64,000 nucleotides of DNA from Roseibium hamelinense. GTDB taxonomy: Bacteria > Pseudomonadota > Alphaproteobacteria > Rhizobiales > Stappiaceae. Location: positions 124,001-188,000 of the forward strand of contig NZ_VLLF01000004.1 of the NCBI RefSeq assembly GCF_007830545.1, read 5' to 3'. A program made the translations under genes and the position numbers. Below the pieces are notes generated by a model. It searched no databases. It was not told the DNA's origin and was given only the letters and a program-made list of their open reading frames with translations. Every line of letters begins with the position of its first letter. Within the stretch, counting starts at the first letter, position 1. Below, piece after piece: positions 63,395-64,000 of the stretch.

Positions 63395-64000
63395 TTAGTG
63401 AGCCATCAAAACGGGAACTGTCATCGCCCCCAAAATTTCCCGGGTCGCGCCGCCAAACAAAAACTCGCGCATCCTGCTATGACCGTACCCGCCCATCACG
63501 ACAAGATCATTGCCGTTGTCAGACACATAGTTCAGCACAGTGTCAGCAACACCGGTCTGTGGGTTTGTAATCACGTCGATTGTTACATCCATGTTGTGCC
63601 GGGCCAGATAAGTCGCAATGTCTGCACCGGGCTGGCCGTGATGGGGGTCGCTCTTCTGGATGACGAGGACGGTCACCTTTTTGGCCTTTTCCAGCACTGG
63701 CAGCGCCGCATGAATGGCCCGTGTAGCCGTTGAGCTTCCGTCCCACCCGACAAGAACATGCTCCGGCTGGTAGGTTTTCACACCGATATAGGGCACCAGC
63801 AGAACAGGAACGCCACTCTCGAAAAGGACTGTTTCAATGAGGAGTTCGCGCATCGGCTCCGGAGTGTCCGGATTGGCCTGGCCGATTACGACAAGATCGG
63901 TTGGTCTGCAATGCTGCATGACGCCCTCAAGAGGGCCGCCAGTCAGGACCTCGGCAATGCGGCTTTCAATCTTCGTACCCGACAGCCGGGCAAGTTCATC
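63395..64000 (-). CDS. Universal stress protein family (N-terminus cut by window edge)
   Basis: About 201 C-terminal residues are visible; the gene continues off the right edge. The last USP domain has VLVGWDGSSTATRAIHAALPVLEKA and the ATP-binding VVMGGYGHSRMREFLFGGATREIL with the G-2X-G-9X-G(S/T)-like pattern, and ends VPVLMAH. Upstream residues (TDLVVIGQANPD) belong to the end of a first USP domain, so it is a tandem UspA protein. The substrate is nucleotide; cellular role unknown. Confidence 0.87.
   Translation of the reverse strand, partial: DELARLSGTKIESRIAEVLTGGPLEGVMQHCRPTDLVVIGQANPDTPEPMRELLIETVLFESGVPVLLVPYIGVKTYQPEHVLVGWDGSSTATRAIHAALPVLEKAKKVTVLVIQKSDPHHGQPGADIATYLARHNMDVTIDVITNPQTGVADTVLNYVSDNGNDLVVMGGYGHSRMREFLFGGATREILGAMTVPVLMAH

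Noticed and set aside
1..64000. CRISPR array, insertion sequence or prophage
   Set aside because: No regularly spaced direct repeats, transposase or phage structural genes were found by reading.

Overview
The window comes from the chromosome of an alphaproteobacterium, probably a marine Rhizobiales/Hyphomicrobiales member such as Roseibium (Labrenzia), Stappia or a relative. The evidence is the choXWV/betIAB locus, a BA14K-family protein, the cysG-DUF2849-cysI-cysH-DUF934 block, two phasins, a PdhS-like kinase, and a tRNA-His with A73 and no encoded G at position -1. The genus is an inference. Coding density is high. I see no phage genes, insertion sequences, integrase or CRISPR array.

Layout. 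1-2.3 kb: a flavoprotein cut by the left edge, then an ECF41 sigma factor with its carboxymuconolactone-decarboxylase partner and a matching promoter. 2.4-9.3 kb: choline to glycine betaine, with betI-betA-betB on the minus strand and the choline ABC importer choX-choW-choV divergent from it. 9.3-18.4 kb: a minus-strand operon (N-formylglutamate-amidohydrolase-like protein, TRAP transporter dctQ-dctM-dctP, glutamine-synthetase-like ligase, aldehyde dehydrogenase, iron alcohol dehydrogenase) with a divergent RpiR-type regulator. It reads as a gamma-glutamylation route for an imported amine or amino alcohol and is the most interesting block here. 18.4-28 kb: mixed genes (cold-shock protein, BA14K, DUF188, a second HI0933-type flavoprotein, a degenerate RpfG-like regulator, a glycosyltransferase, a GH13 alpha-glucosidase, a thiolase, a serine hydrolase). 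28.1-32.9 kb: assimilatory sulfate/sulfite reduction. 33-42.5 kb: polyamine uptake and catabolism (class III aminotransferase, two gamma-glutamylpolyamine-synthetase-like enzymes, a GntR regulator, a PotFGHI-type importer). 42.6-44 kb: 3-oxoacid CoA-transferase. 44.3-52.9 kb: a GGDEF-EAL protein, FtsH and a 1453-residue PAS histidine kinase. 53.1-54.3 kb: two phasins with PhaR-like sites. 54.4 kb: tRNA-His. 54.6-64 kb: a TauE/SafE permease, AzlCD, a phosphotransferase/P-loop kinase fusion, a small acidic protein, a ThDP enzyme, an acyl-CoA synthetase/GNAT fusion, and a universal stress protein cut by the right edge.

How the genes fit together. Much of the window imports and degrades nitrogenous solutes (choline, probably an amino alcohol, polyamines). 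Three glutamine-synthetase-like ligases suggest that gamma-glutamyl protection of amines is a recurring strategy. Thiolase, CoA-transferase and phasins point to ketone-body and polyhydroxyalkanoate metabolism. Several solute-binding-protein genes (choX, dctP, potF) are followed inside their operons by a GC-rich hairpin, which would give more binding protein than membrane components.
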